A stretch of DNA of 64,000 bases from Algoriphagus sp. (lineage in GTDB: Bacteria; Bacteroidota; Bacteroidia; Cytophagales; Cyclobacteriaceae): positions 1 to 64,000 of the forward strand of contig JAMNXQ010000007.1 in the NCBI GenBank assembly GCA_023653075.1, in the 5' to 3' direction. The notes beneath the pieces were generated by a model that searched no databases, was not told where the DNA came from, and worked only from the letters and a program-made list of their open reading frames with translations. Of the stretch, positions 1-9,110 are shown in pieces. The translations under genes and the position numbers were made by a program. Each line of letters opens with the position of its first letter. Position 1 is the stretch's first letter.

Positions 1-614
1 ACCCCTGCTTCTTTTTCCTCCTCGCTGAGGACCGACAGGGAGCTGGCCAAGGGCTCGAGAATCAACTGCTTGGAAGTTAGATCGGCACGCTTGACACACT
101 TGTTGATGTTATTGATAGCAGAAGTCTGGGCCGTGATCACGTGAAAATCCGCCTCCAATCGAGTACCCGACATCCCTACAGGATCTTTGATTCCACCTTC
201 GTAATCGACGGTATAATCCTGGGGCATCACGTGGATGATGCTATTGCCAGGAGGTACCACGATATTGTGCATGTCAGCGGTAAGTCGCTGTACATCCTCT
301 ACGGTGATTTCGTCCTCAGTAGGCTGACGCATGATGCTTCCATGCATGATTTTGCTTTGAATGTGCTGACCAGCAATCCCAACAATCACTTCCGCAATGT
401 TGACCTCCGCCATGTTGGCACATTCTTCTACAGCCTTCTCGATGGCATGCACGGTCTTATCGATGTTGGTCACGATTCCTCGCTCTACCCCATCCGATAC
501 CGCCTTACCCATCCCTAGGACTTCTAGTTTTCCAAATTCATTCTTGCGGCCAATGATGGCGCAAATTTTGGTCGTCCCGATGTCCAGACCTACAATTAGT
601 TTGTCGTTTTCCAT
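1..614 (-). CDS. ftsA: Cell division protein FtsA (3' part outside window)
   Basis: Actin-like ATPase that anchors FtsZ to the membrane and recruits later divisome proteins. Only the N-terminal 204 codons are present; the frame runs off the left edge. Reading from ATG at 614, the product starts MENDKLIVGLDIGTTK, where the DIGTTK stretch is the phosphate-1 loop of the actin/Hsp70 fold. The part present covers subdomain 1A and the start of the FtsA-specific 1C insert. It is the last visible gene of the dcw operon, 9 nt after ftsQ, in the conserved ftsQ-ftsA order that normally leads to ftsZ. Identity rests on both sequence and position. Confidence 0.93.
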   Translation of the reverse strand, partial: MENDKLIVGLDIGTTKICAIIGRKNEFGKLEVLGMGKAVSDGVERGIVTNIDKTVHAIEKAVEECANMAEVNIAEVIVGIAGQHIQSKIMHGSIMRQPTEDEITVEDVQRLTADMHNIVVPPGNSIIHVMPQDYTVDYEGGIKDPVGMSGTRLEADFHVITAQTSAINNINKCVKRADLTSKQLILEPLASSLSVLSEEEKEAG

Positions 615-623
615 ATCCAAGCT

Positions 624-1379
624 TTATTCACAAACGATTTGATTTTTATACTTTACGCTGATCCGCTTGTAAGCATCCCAGCCCTTTCTAGGCAATATTT
701 CTTTGTAGAGTACCGCAATGCGGTTGAATTTGCTTTCAAAGTCTTTGGCATCACCAAATTCAATGACCTGCTTCCCAACCTGCTGGTGAATGCGGATGTC
801 ATTTCTCCCATTGATCTCCAACTCAGTCACCTGTGCACTCCAGAATTTGTCATTCGCAATAAAATGAATCAAAGGCATCAATTCTGGTAGTACATCTAAC
901 CTGCCTTGGTCCATCAAGGAACCGATATAGGGTCCCTGTAAAATCAACACCCGACTGGTATAAGTCGGCGAGGTAGCAATCAGCAATCCCTCCTTCGTGA
1001 TGTAGCCATCTGCACTTTCCGGTCGAGCAATTCGCGCGATGGGTTCATGCTGAGTCAGATTTAACTTCAAGATTCCTTGTTGGTCTATGGATGCCTCTAC
1101 CGTGCGGATAAATGGGTGACCCAACAAACGATCCTCCATGTCTCTTAAGGGCACCTCCTGCATCGGAAGGCCTTTTTTCAATTCTGGAAAAGCGGAGGAT
1201 AGGATAGTTAAAATCTCCTTTTCTTCCACGAAATAGACTCCACTCACCGCCTCCAAGTTAACCTCTACCTGGCTGAAGGTTTTGGTTTGGTTTTGCTTTT
1301 CCACAAATCCAATGTATCCAGCCGCGGTTAGGCAGAGCAGCACAATTCCGAGTACCTTTTTCACCTTAGCCTTATTCAT
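624..1379 (-). CDS. ftsQ: Cell division protein FtsQ/DivIB
   Basis: Single-pass membrane protein of the divisome that links early and late division proteins through FtsL/FtsB. The 251-residue product has a short cytoplasmic N-terminus, one membrane segment at about residues 8-25, then a POTRA-like region (about 38-115) and a beta domain. FtsQ diverges strongly in sequence, so position supports the call: it overlaps murC by 4 nt upstream and ftsA follows after 9 nt. No internal promoter is evident, so it is probably transcribed with the whole cluster. Confidence 0.88.
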   Translation of the reverse strand: MNKAKVKKVLGIVLLCLTAAGYIGFVEKQNQTKTFSQVEVNLEAVSGVYFVEEKEILTILSSAFPELKKGLPMQEVPLRDMEDRLLGHPFIRTVEASIDQQGILKLNLTQHEPIARIARPESADGYITKEGLLIATSPTYTSRVLILQGPYIGSLMDQGRLDVLPELMPLIHFIANDKFWSAQVTELEINGRNDIRIHQQVGKQVIEFGDAKDFESKFNRIAVLYKEILPRKGWDAYKRISVKYKNQIVCE

Positions 1380-2779
1380 GCGTTCGAGGGGTTAGGTCTA
1401 GAATTGGTCCATGCTGCAATACCCGGTACTAGCCGGTCGATATCTCCTGCACCCAGGGTGACTAGCACCTCAGGAGAAGAAGAAGCCAAGAAATCCATTA
1501 CCTCGGTCTTCTGAATGCACACCTTCTTGCTGGCCTGTATGTCCTCCAAAAGCATTTCAGAAACTACCCCTGGGATAGGAAGCTCACGAGCTGGGTAGAT
1601 CGGCAATAGCACCACCTCGTCCGCAAGCGAAAGGCTCTCAGAAAATCCAGGTGCGAAATCACGGGTGCGTGTGAAGAGATGCGGTTGGAAAATCACCGTC
1701 ATCCGTTGGGATGGGTACATGGCCCGAACTGAACTCAAGCAAGCCTTAATTTCTTCTGGATGGTGTGCGTAATCATCGATGAAGATTTTACCCGCCTGCG
1801 CGGAATGAATTTCAAAACGACGCTTCACCCCACGGAAACTCTTGATTCCTTCACGGATTTGGGCTTCATCTACTCCATGATCAAGCGCAATGGCGATGGC
1901 TGCAAGGGCATTTTCCACGTTGTGGAAACCAGGAATTGCCAATTCAAGGCCCTTGATCTGGTTTTTGCTGCCGATGTAATCGAAAACAAAGGAGTTGGGC
2001 TTCGCAATTATATTTTCTGCGTGAATGCCATCTGAACGAAGACCATATTCCCGAAGGCTAGAAGGGGCAATCCCCTGATCTCCCAAGCGGTAATGCGCAT
2101 GACTTTGCAGGTACACCTTTCCTTTTTTGTCTACCAAAGACAAAAACTGTCGGAAGCCATCCAAGATGGATTGCTCATCTCCATAAATATCCAAATGGTC
2201 TGGATCTGCACTCGTCAAGACAGCCTCATTCGGGTGTAGATGCAGGAAGGAGCGGTCAAATTCATCTGCTTCCACCACGACAAGAGCCTCTTTGGACTTG
2301 CCTGAAAGGATCAAGTTGCTGTTGTAGTTCTGTGTAATACCACCCAAGAAGGCAGTTACTGCCTTTCCTGCTGACTTCAACAAATGCGCCACTAGGGAGG
2401 ATGTACTGGTCTTGCCGTGCGTACCCGCTACCGCAATGGTGTACTGGTCCTTGGTAATCATGCCCAATACCTCAGCTCTTTTCTTCAACAGGAATCCCTG
2501 CTGGAAAAAATGAAGCAACACAGAATCCTTCGGAATCGCTGGCGTCCAAACCACCAAGACTTCTTCCGGACGCTCCCGGAATTGGGTAGGAATTGCCTCG
2601 ATCTGGTCTGCAAAAATGACTTCCATCCCTTCTTCTACCAGTGCATCGGTCAAGGGTGAAGGGGTCTTGTCGTAACCCGCTACGGCATAGCCTTCCTGCT
2701 GAAACCAGCGCGCCAAGGCACTCATGCCTATGCCACCGATTCCGAGGAAAAATACGCTATGTATCCCTTTCGCTATCAT
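1376..2779 (-). CDS. murC: UDP-N-acetylmuramate--L-alanine ligase MurC
   Basis: Cytoplasmic ATP-dependent ligase that adds L-alanine to UDP-MurNAc, the first peptide step of peptidoglycan precursor synthesis. The 467-residue length is normal. Visible motifs are the N-terminal Rossmann loop GIGGIGMS (13-20), the ATP-binding loop GTHGKT (119-124), the Mur-ligase EADEFDRSF segment, and DDYAHHP in the last third. The ATG overlaps murG by 4 nt and the stop overlaps the ftsQ start by 4 nt, which suggests translational coupling. Confidence 0.97.
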   Translation of the reverse strand: MIAKGIHSVFFLGIGGIGMSALARWFQQEGYAVAGYDKTPSPLTDALVEEGMEVIFADQIEAIPTQFRERPEEVLVVWTPAIPKDSVLLHFFQQGFLLKKRAEVLGMITKDQYTIAVAGTHGKTSTSSLVAHLLKSAGKAVTAFLGGITQNYNSNLILSGKSKEALVVVEADEFDRSFLHLHPNEAVLTSADPDHLDIYGDEQSILDGFRQFLSLVDKKGKVYLQSHAHYRLGDQGIAPSSLREYGLRSDGIHAENIIAKPNSFVFDYIGSKNQIKGLELAIPGFHNVENALAAIAIALDHGVDEAQIREGIKSFRGVKRRFEIHSAQAGKIFIDDYAHHPEEIKACLSSVRAMYPSQRMTVIFQPHLFTRTRDFAPGFSESLSLADEVVLLPIYPARELPIPGVVSEMLLEDIQASKKVCIQKTEVMDFLASSSPEVLVTLGAGDIDRLVPGIAAWTNSRPNPSNA

Positions 2780-3945
2780 TTGAGAAGCAGTTCAAGTTCA
2801 GTTACCAAGGCATTTGCCGCTTCCGGCATGGCCAATTTTTTTATTGCTGTTGCTAGCGCCTGAGCATTATCCTCCTGCTGTAGCAAGTCGTCGATGTATT
2901 CTTTAAACTTCGCCACTGCATCGGCATCGGCAAGGAGCACTGCTGCACCCTGCTTCACGCAAGCATTCGCGTTTTTGGTCTGATGGTCCTCGGCCACATT
3001 TGGCGATGGGATAAAGATCACCGGCTTCCCTACCAAGCAGAGCTCAGATACGGATAGCGCTCCTGCGCGAGAAACAATCACATCTGCTGCGGCATAGGCC
3101 AGGTCCATCTCGCGGATAAATTCCCGCAAATGGATGTGTGTCAATCCCGCTTTTTCCAAGGCCACTTCCATGTCCTTGAAATAAAATTTTCCACTTTGCC
3201 ACAAGACTTGGTATCCTTCTTTTTCCAAGTCCTCCATGTGCTTGAGCATGGCTAAGTTGAGTGTACGAGCACCCAAGGATCCGCCCAAAACCAAAATCGT
3301 TTTGCGAATTGGATCCAGTCCAAATACTTGAATTCCTTGTTCCCTTTTTCCAGCCAAGTCAAGCAAATCCTTTCGAACCGGATTGCCTGTAAGCTTTAGC
3401 TTCTCCTTCGGAAAAAAGCGATCCATCTCTGGATAGGCTACACATATCTTCGCCGCCTTCTTTGCCAATAGTTTGTTGGTTAATCCAGCGTAGGAATTTT
3501 GCTCCTGAAGTAGCGTAGGAATGCCTTTATTTTGCGCCGCGTAGAGCACTGGCCCACTGGCATATCCTCCTACCCCTACGACTAGATGGGGATTGAACTC
3601 TTTAACTATACGAGATGCCATTCGAAGGCTTCTCCAGAGTTTGATGGGAAAACTTAAGTTCGCGAGCGTCAACTTTCGCTGAAGACCTGCTACCGGTAGA
3701 CCTTTGATGGAATATCCAGCCTCAGGCACTTTCTGCATCTCCATTTTCCCTTGAGCACCTACAAATAGAATCTCCGAGTCTGGATGTTTTTCCATCCAGG
3801 CATTCGCAATGGCTAGGGCTGGGTAGATGTGTCCACCGGTGCCTCCACCGCTAATGAGAATTCGATATGTAGCTCCTGTTTTGATACGGTTCAGGTTATG
3901 CTGTTCGTAATTGATTTCCTTTTTTACTCGTTTCGCCCACGGCAC
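2776..3945 (-). CDS. murG: Lipid II synthase MurG (UDP-GlcNAc transferase)
   Basis: Membrane-associated GT28 transferase that adds GlcNAc to lipid I to form lipid II. The hallmark loop GGGTGGHIYPAL is near residue 33, with GGSLGAR in the middle and the donor-binding SRAGALSVSEL region in the C-domain. The ATG at 3945 gives 389 residues and overlaps ftsW by 50 nt. Family members normally begin a few residues before RILISGGG, so about 25 extra residues precede the usual N-terminus. I saw no ATG nearer the motif, so the true start is uncertain. Confidence 0.95.
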   Translation of the reverse strand: MPWAKRVKKEINYEQHNLNRIKTGATYRILISGGGTGGHIYPALAIANAWMEKHPDSEILFVGAQGKMEMQKVPEAGYSIKGLPVAGLQRKLTLANLSFPIKLWRSLRMASRIVKEFNPHLVVGVGGYASGPVLYAAQNKGIPTLLQEQNSYAGLTNKLLAKKAAKICVAYPEMDRFFPKEKLKLTGNPVRKDLLDLAGKREQGIQVFGLDPIRKTILVLGGSLGARTLNLAMLKHMEDLEKEGYQVLWQSGKFYFKDMEVALEKAGLTHIHLREFIREMDLAYAAADVIVSRAGALSVSELCLVGKPVIFIPSPNVAEDHQTKNANACVKQGAAVLLADADAVAKFKEYIDDLLQQEDNAQALATAIKKLAMPEAANALVTELELLLK

Positions 3946-5077
3946 TTGCCTCTTCTTGGTGATCCCCTCGGCTGACGCTTAGAATGATTCCCAAGGCCGT
4001 ACCGGTAAATATCAAGGAGGTTCCTCCCATGCTCAGCAAGGGAAGTGGAAGTCCTGTAATGGGACCTAGTCCCACAGCTACGGCCATATTGACCAAGGCT
4101 TGTATGACTAGGGCAAAGCTTAATCCCGCGGATAGTAATCCTCCGAAGGCTTTATTGGAATTGGCAACAATGCGCATCCCTCGGTAAAGCAGTGCGAGGT
4201 ACAAGAAGAGCACAGATACTCCTCCTACCATGCCATATTCCTCCAAGATGATCGCATAAATAAAATCTGAATAAGGGTGTGGTAGCGTATTTCGCTGCTC
4301 ACTATTTCCCGGCCCTTTGCCCGTAATTCCTCCTGTAGCAATGGCGATGTAAGACTGCTCCGCTTGAAAAGGAACCTTGCTGTCATCATCCTTGGAATCC
4401 ATAAAGGTTTCTATTCGGGAGATAAAGGTGTCTTTTCGCTGACCCGTAAGCATAGCTATAGAAAGTCCGATCATCCCTACCATCACCACCAAAGCCAAGT
4501 GCTGCATGGGCACACGGCCAATGAACATGATTAGCAAACAGGTAATCAGCAATAAGATGGCCGTGGACATATTGGCCATACCAATCAACGCACTGATTAC
4601 CCCAATGGAAATGATGATCGGAAGCAAGGTGCCTGTCAAATCCTTGATGTTGCTCTGCCGCTTGGCCAACATCGCCGCCAATGCTGCAATCAAGGAAAGT
4701 TTGGCCAAATCCGAAGGTTGGAAGGCTTGGTTGATTACGGGAATCATTAGCCAACGATTCGCCTCGTTGATGTTGGAACCAAATAAATAAGTTACCACCA
4801 GCAAGGGGATGGAGAGGAACATAAAAAGCCGTGCATAAAGCGCATACTTGCGGTAGGGGATCTTATGTGCCAGCCACATCACCACCAGGGAAGCGAATAC
4901 GAGTTTGGAATGCTTGAATAGGTATTGCTCAGTATTCACCACTTCGTCCTTGTACACCAAGGTGCCCGTGGCGGAATACACCACCAGAATGCTAAACATA
5001 GATAGCAAAATCACGATGGCCCAAATGATTGGGTCACCTTTGAATTGCTCATCTATCCATGTTTTAATCTGGTTCAT
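3896..5077 (-). CDS. ftsW: Peptidoglycan polymerase FtsW (SEDS family)
   Basis: Integral membrane glycosyltransferase that polymerises lipid II at the septum together with the transpeptidase FtsI. The 393-residue protein is almost entirely hydrophobic, with about ten membrane segments. It carries SEDS features: a first-helix IVYSATGT stretch, a FQPSDLAKLSLI segment, and PLPLLSMGGTSL near the C-terminus. It starts 4 nt inside murD and its last 50 nt overlap the murG frame. An FtsW role rather than RodA follows from its position in the dcw cluster. Confidence 0.95.
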   Translation of the reverse strand: MNQIKTWIDEQFKGDPIIWAIVILLSMFSILVVYSATGTLVYKDEVVNTEQYLFKHSKLVFASLVVMWLAHKIPYRKYALYARLFMFLSIPLLVVTYLFGSNINEANRWLMIPVINQAFQPSDLAKLSLIAALAAMLAKRQSNIKDLTGTLLPIIISIGVISALIGMANMSTAILLLITCLLIMFIGRVPMQHLALVVMVGMIGLSIAMLTGQRKDTFISRIETFMDSKDDDSKVPFQAEQSYIAIATGGITGKGPGNSEQRNTLPHPYSDFIYAIILEEYGMVGGVSVLFLYLALLYRGMRIVANSNKAFGGLLSAGLSFALVIQALVNMAVAVGLGPITGLPLPLLSMGGTSLIFTGTALGIILSVSRGDHQEEASAVGETSKKGNQLRTA

Positions 5078-6429
5078 GCGCTTTGTTTTTGAGTTAATGC
5101 CAGCACCGCTGCTTTAAATTGATCTCCTCGATCTTCGTAATTCTTAAATAGGTCAAAGCTCGCACAGGCAGGAGATAGAAGAACTACCTCGTTGTCGGCT
5201 GCTAATTCCTGAGCCCAAGACACTGCCTCTAGCAAGTCTTGTGTTTCCAAGATTTGTCCAATGTGCGGAGCAAATGCAGTTTTTAACTTCGCATTGTCCT
5301 TGCCCAAGCAGATCAAGGCCTTCACTCGACCCTTCTCCACCAAGGGAGTCAATACCGAATACTCATTGCCCTTGTCTACCCCGCCAGCAATCCATACCAT
5401 GGGTTCTTTGTAGCTGCCAAGCGCATAGAACGTAGCTTCTACATTGGTGCCTTTGCTGTCGTTTACATAGCGAACTCCATCCAATACACGAACGAGCTCC
5501 ATGCGGTGCGCAGCATTTTTGAAGGTTTGGTAGCCGCTGAGCAACTGCTCCTCTGACAAACCAGCCAAGAGAGCAGCGACTCCAGCACCCAAGGCATTGA
5601 GCAAGTTGTGCTTTCCTTGAATCGTTAAGGAAGCAACAGGAATGGTCACCTGAGCACCTGCTACTTGGAATACCAACTCATCTCCGTCACTAAACCCGCC
5701 TTGACTAAGGATCCCTTCCAAGGAAATTCCATATACCGAAGCCTGAAGAGGCGCACGGTCTAGTCCAGTCTTGGAAAAAGGATCTTCCAAGTTGAGAATG
5801 GCCACATCTGCCTGATTCATATTTTTGAACAAGGCCATCTTGGAATCGATGTAGCGCTCCATTTGGTAGCCATACCGATCCAGGTGATCTGGAGTAATAT
5901 TGGTTAAGAGGGCGATATGCGGTTTCAAACTCACCAAGCCATCAATCTGGAAACTGGAAATCTCAATTACCCACCAGGCATGATCTCCCTCGAGTAATTG
6001 ACCGGCCCAGCTTTTCCCCACATTGCCAGCAAGACCTACATCCCAACCCGCTTCTTTCAAGAGGTGGTAGGTCAACAAGGTCGTGGTTGTTTTTCCATTG
6101 GTTCCGGTAATCGCAATCACCTTTCCTTTGCTGTAACGACTGGCAAATTCCAGTTCATCCACTACGGAAATCCCTTGATTGATCGCCTGCTGCACGATGG
6201 AAACGGTAGGAGCTATCCCTGGACTTTTGATGATCAAGTCGGCAGCCAAAATGCGAGCCTCGTCGTGTTTGCCTTCCTCAAATTCAATTCCAGCAGTCTG
6301 AAGTTGCGCTTTGCGTGCCTCCCCAATGCTGCCGCCATCCGAAACAAAAACGGCATAGCCCTCCCGCTTGGCGAGCAATGCTGCTCCCAACCCACTTTCT
6401 CCGGCTCCGAGGACGACTAGGCGATTCAT
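5074..6429 (-). CDS. murD: UDP-MurNAc-L-Ala--D-glutamate ligase MurD
   Basis: Cytoplasmic ATP-dependent ligase that adds D-glutamate to UDP-MurNAc-L-alanine. The 451-residue product shows the N-terminal UDP-binding loop GAGESGLG (8-15), the P-loop GTNGKTTT (109-116), and NDSKGTN in the central/C-domain. It lies between mraY (4-nt gap) and ftsW (4-nt overlap), the conserved dcw order. Confidence 0.97.
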   Translation of the reverse strand: MNRLVVLGAGESGLGAALLAKREGYAVFVSDGGSIGEARKAQLQTAGIEFEEGKHDEARILAADLIIKSPGIAPTVSIVQQAINQGISVVDELEFASRYSKGKVIAITGTNGKTTTTLLTYHLLKEAGWDVGLAGNVGKSWAGQLLEGDHAWWVIEISSFQIDGLVSLKPHIALLTNITPDHLDRYGYQMERYIDSKMALFKNMNQADVAILNLEDPFSKTGLDRAPLQASVYGISLEGILSQGGFSDGDELVFQVAGAQVTIPVASLTIQGKHNLLNALGAGVAALLAGLSEEQLLSGYQTFKNAAHRMELVRVLDGVRYVNDSKGTNVEATFYALGSYKEPMVWIAGGVDKGNEYSVLTPLVEKGRVKALICLGKDNAKLKTAFAPHIGQILETQDLLEAVSWAQELAADNEVVLLSPACASFDLFKNYEDRGDQFKAAVLALTQKQSA

Positions 6430-6433
6430 GGTC

Positions 6434-7645
6434 TTACCTTAGTTTGAGGGTGGCTAATGTGACTACTGCAAGTAGAATCCCTACAATCCAAAAACGGGTA
6501 ACGATCTTGGATTCGTGAATTCCTTTTTTCTGGTAATGGTGGTGGAGTGGGGACATCAGAAATACCCGTCTCCCTTCTCCATATTTCCGCTTCGTGTATT
6601 TGAAGTAGGCCACCTGAATCATGACGCTCAAGTTTTCCACCAAGAATATCCCACAGAGAATGGGGATAAGAAGTTCTTTTCGAAGTGTCAAAGCCAATAC
6701 AGCGATCACCCCACCTAGCATCAAAGATCCTGTATCGCCCATAAAAACTTGGGCCGGATAGGAGTTGTACCAGAGGAATCCCACACAGGCACCGATAAAG
6801 GCAGCCGTGAAGATTACCAGTTCCCCGGAGTTGGGGATGTACATGATGTTGAGGTATTGGGAAAAAATGGCATTACCGCTCAAATAGGCAAATATGGCAA
6901 TGGTCAAACCAATGATGGCAGAAGTTCCTGCCGCCAGACCATCAATGCCATCGGTGATATTGGCTCCATTGGATACCGCCGTAATGATGAAAATCGCAAC
7001 AAAAATGTAGAGCACTGGGGTCATGGAATCACCCAAGAACCCAAGGAAGTCTTCGTAGTTGAGCTCGTTGTTTTTGAAAAAAGGAATGGTTGTTTTTAAG
7101 GCTTTGGTATCTTGGAAGGAAGGAGTTTCGATCACTCCACTTTCCACCGATACTGGTGTAGAGAACTCTCGAATAACCACGTCGTCATTGTAATATAAGG
7201 TTGCCCCCACAATGACTCCAATGCCAATTTGCCCTACAATTTTGAAGCGCCCTTTGAGGCCATCCTTGTTCTTGCGGAATACTTTGATGTAATCATCCAA
7301 AAATCCAATCAGCCCCAACCAAACGGTAGTGATCAACAAAAGCTGAATGTAGATATTGTTGAGATTGGCAAAAAGGAGCGTCGGGATCAAGATGGCTGCA
7401 ATCATCATCAAGCCGCCCATGGTAGGAGTACCTTTCTTTTGGGTTTGTCCTTCGAGGCCCAAATCGCGAACGGTCTCGCCAATCTGACGGTTGCGGATCC
7501 AGTTGATGATGTGGTGTCCGAAAGTGATTGTGATGATCAAGGAAACCAAAGCCGCCATCCCTGCACGGAAAGAAATGTAGCGAAACACCCCAGTTCCTGG
7601 GATGTCCAACACACGATCGAAGTAATCAAATAGTGAATACAGCAT
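6434..7645 (-). CDS. mraY: Phospho-MurNAc-pentapeptide transferase MraY
   Basis: Polytopic membrane enzyme that transfers phospho-MurNAc-pentapeptide to undecaprenyl phosphate, giving lipid I. The 403-residue product carries the family signatures: FLDDYIKV with catalytic aspartates, [23 protein letters not shown] and the C-terminal [10 protein letters not shown] loop of about 40 residues around 170-210 is longer than in proteobacterial MraY, which I recall as common in Bacteroidota. One nucleotide separates it from murE and 4 nt from murD. Confidence 0.97.
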   Translation of the reverse strand: MLYSLFDYFDRVLDIPGTGVFRYISFRAGMAALVSLIITITFGHHIINWIRNRQIGETVRDLGLEGQTQKKGTPTMGGLMMIAAILIPTLLFANLNNIYIQLLLITTVWLGLIGFLDDYIKVFRKNKDGLKGRFKIVGQIGIGVIVGATLYYNDDVVIREFSTPVSVESGVIETPSFQDTKALKTTIPFFKNNELNYEDFLGFLGDSMTPVLYIFVAIFIITAVSNGANITDGIDGLAAGTSAIIGLTIAIFAYLSGNAIFSQYLNIMYIPNSGELVIFTAAFIGACVGFLWYNSYPAQVFMGDTGSLMLGGVIAVLALTLRKELLIPILCGIFLVENLSVMIQVAYFKYTKRKYGEGRRVFLMSPLHHHYQKKGIHESKIVTRFWIVGILLAVVTLATLKLR

Positions 7646-7646
7646 G

Positions 7647-9110
7647 TCAGGTTCCTGTCAGTTGAGTCAATAATTCCGTCACGACTTCGGCATCATCGAA
7701 ATGATGCTTTACGCCTTTTATTTCTTGGTAGTCCTCATGCCCTTTGCCGGCAATCAGGACGATATCCCCTTTTTGACAAAGCAGAAGTGCGGTCTTGATA
7801 GCCTCTCTTCGGTCTTCAATAGTCAAGGTTTTTCGAAAATCTGTGGGTCCAACACCCGCTTGCATGTCGCGAAGGATTTCAGCCGGCTCTTCAAATCGTG
7901 GATTGTCAGAGGTGAAAATGGCTTTGGTGCTTTCTGAAACAGCTATTTTGGCCATGGTTGGACGCTTGGTCTTGTCCCGATTGCCTCCACAGCCAACTAC
8001 AGTAATTAGCTGCTCATTCCCCGTACGGAAAGCATTGATGGTCTTTAGTACATTGTCAAGCGCATCTGGGGTGTGCGCATAATCTACGATCGCGGTGATT
8101 CCACCGATGGAGATTCGATCAAAGCGACCCTTGGCTCCCTTGATGGCAGACAATTCCCGGAGCACTTCATCCTCATCCTCACCTAATAGTACTGCAGTAC
8201 CGAGTACTCCTAATAAATTGTAGGCATTGAAGGAACCAATCATTCTGAACCAGATGAGTTTTCCATTGACATCCAACTCCAATCCTTCGATGGTGTTGGA
8301 AAGGATTTTGGCCTTGAAATCTGCAGCGGACTTGAGTCCGAAGGTTTGTAGGGTACCTCGGCAATTTTGAACCATGACCCCACCTCGCTTGTCATCACCA
8401 TTGACTAATGCAAAAGCATCCTTTGGCAATTCATCAAATAGCTTTTTCTTAGCCTTGATGTATTCATCAAAAGTGCCATGGTAATCCAAGTGATCGTGTG
8501 TGATGTTGGTAAATACTGCTCCTGCCAACTTCAATCCAGCAATACGCTCTTGAACGATCGCATGGGAACTGGCTTCCATAAAGCAATGCGTGCATCCAGC
8601 ATCTACCATTTTGCGCAGCAAGGCTTGCACACTGACCGCATCCGGAGTGGTATGCGTCGAAGGGATCACCTCTTCGTTGATTTTATTTTCTACCGTAGAC
8701 AGGAGCCCCGTGCTGTAGCCCATGCGGACAAACAATTGGTGCAATAGGGTAACCGTGGTGGTTTTTCCATTGGTCCCAGTGACTGCTACGACCTTGATTT
8801 TTTCAGATGGGTTGCCGTAAAAATTAGCAGCCATAATCCCCAAAGCCTTGGCCGAATCCACTACTTGGATGTAGGTGATTCCTGTCGCTAGGGTCTCTGG
8901 AAGTTGTTCGCAAATGATGGTGGTGGCTCCTTTTTCTAGGGCAAGCGAAATAAAGTCATGCCCGTCCACTTGGGTGCCTTTGACTGCAACAAAGGCAGAA
9001 TTTTCAACCACTTTACGGCTTTCAAAGACCACATCTCTCACCTTTCGCTCCATGTCTCCATAGGTTGCCATCAGTGATACTTTGTACAATATGTCTTTGA
9101 GCACGTTCAT
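7647..9110 (-). CDS. murE: UDP-MurNAc-tripeptide ligase MurE (meso-DAP type)
   Basis: Cytoplasmic ligase that adds the third stem-peptide residue to UDP-MurNAc-L-Ala-D-Glu. The 487-residue product has the ATP loop GTNGKTTT (112-119) and a DNPR motif in [10 protein letters not shown]. In this family DNPR indicates meso-diaminopimelate rather than lysine as substrate, so a DAP-type peptidoglycan is inferred. Its ATG directly abuts the ftsI stop. Confidence 0.97.
   Translation of the reverse strand: MNVLKDILYKVSLMATYGDMERKVRDVVFESRKVVENSAFVAVKGTQVDGHDFISLALEKGATTIICEQLPETLATGITYIQVVDSAKALGIMAANFYGNPSEKIKVVAVTGTNGKTTTVTLLHQLFVRMGYSTGLLSTVENKINEEVIPSTHTTPDAVSVQALLRKMVDAGCTHCFMEASSHAIVQERIAGLKLAGAVFTNITHDHLDYHGTFDEYIKAKKKLFDELPKDAFALVNGDDKRGGVMVQNCRGTLQTFGLKSAADFKAKILSNTIEGLELDVNGKLIWFRMIGSFNAYNLLGVLGTAVLLGEDEDEVLRELSAIKGAKGRFDRISIGGITAIVDYAHTPDALDNVLKTINAFRTGNEQLITVVGCGGNRDKTKRPTMAKIAVSESTKAIFTSDNPRFEEPAEILRDMQAGVGPTDFRKTLTIEDRREAIKTALLLCQKGDIVLIAGKGHEDYQEIKGVKHHFDDAEVVTELLTQLTGT

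Noticed and set aside
5998-6420. Plus-strand 140-codon frame opposite murD
   Set aside because: Antisense shadow of murD with no start context or motifs; the same applies to long frames opposite mraY, glpD and acs.
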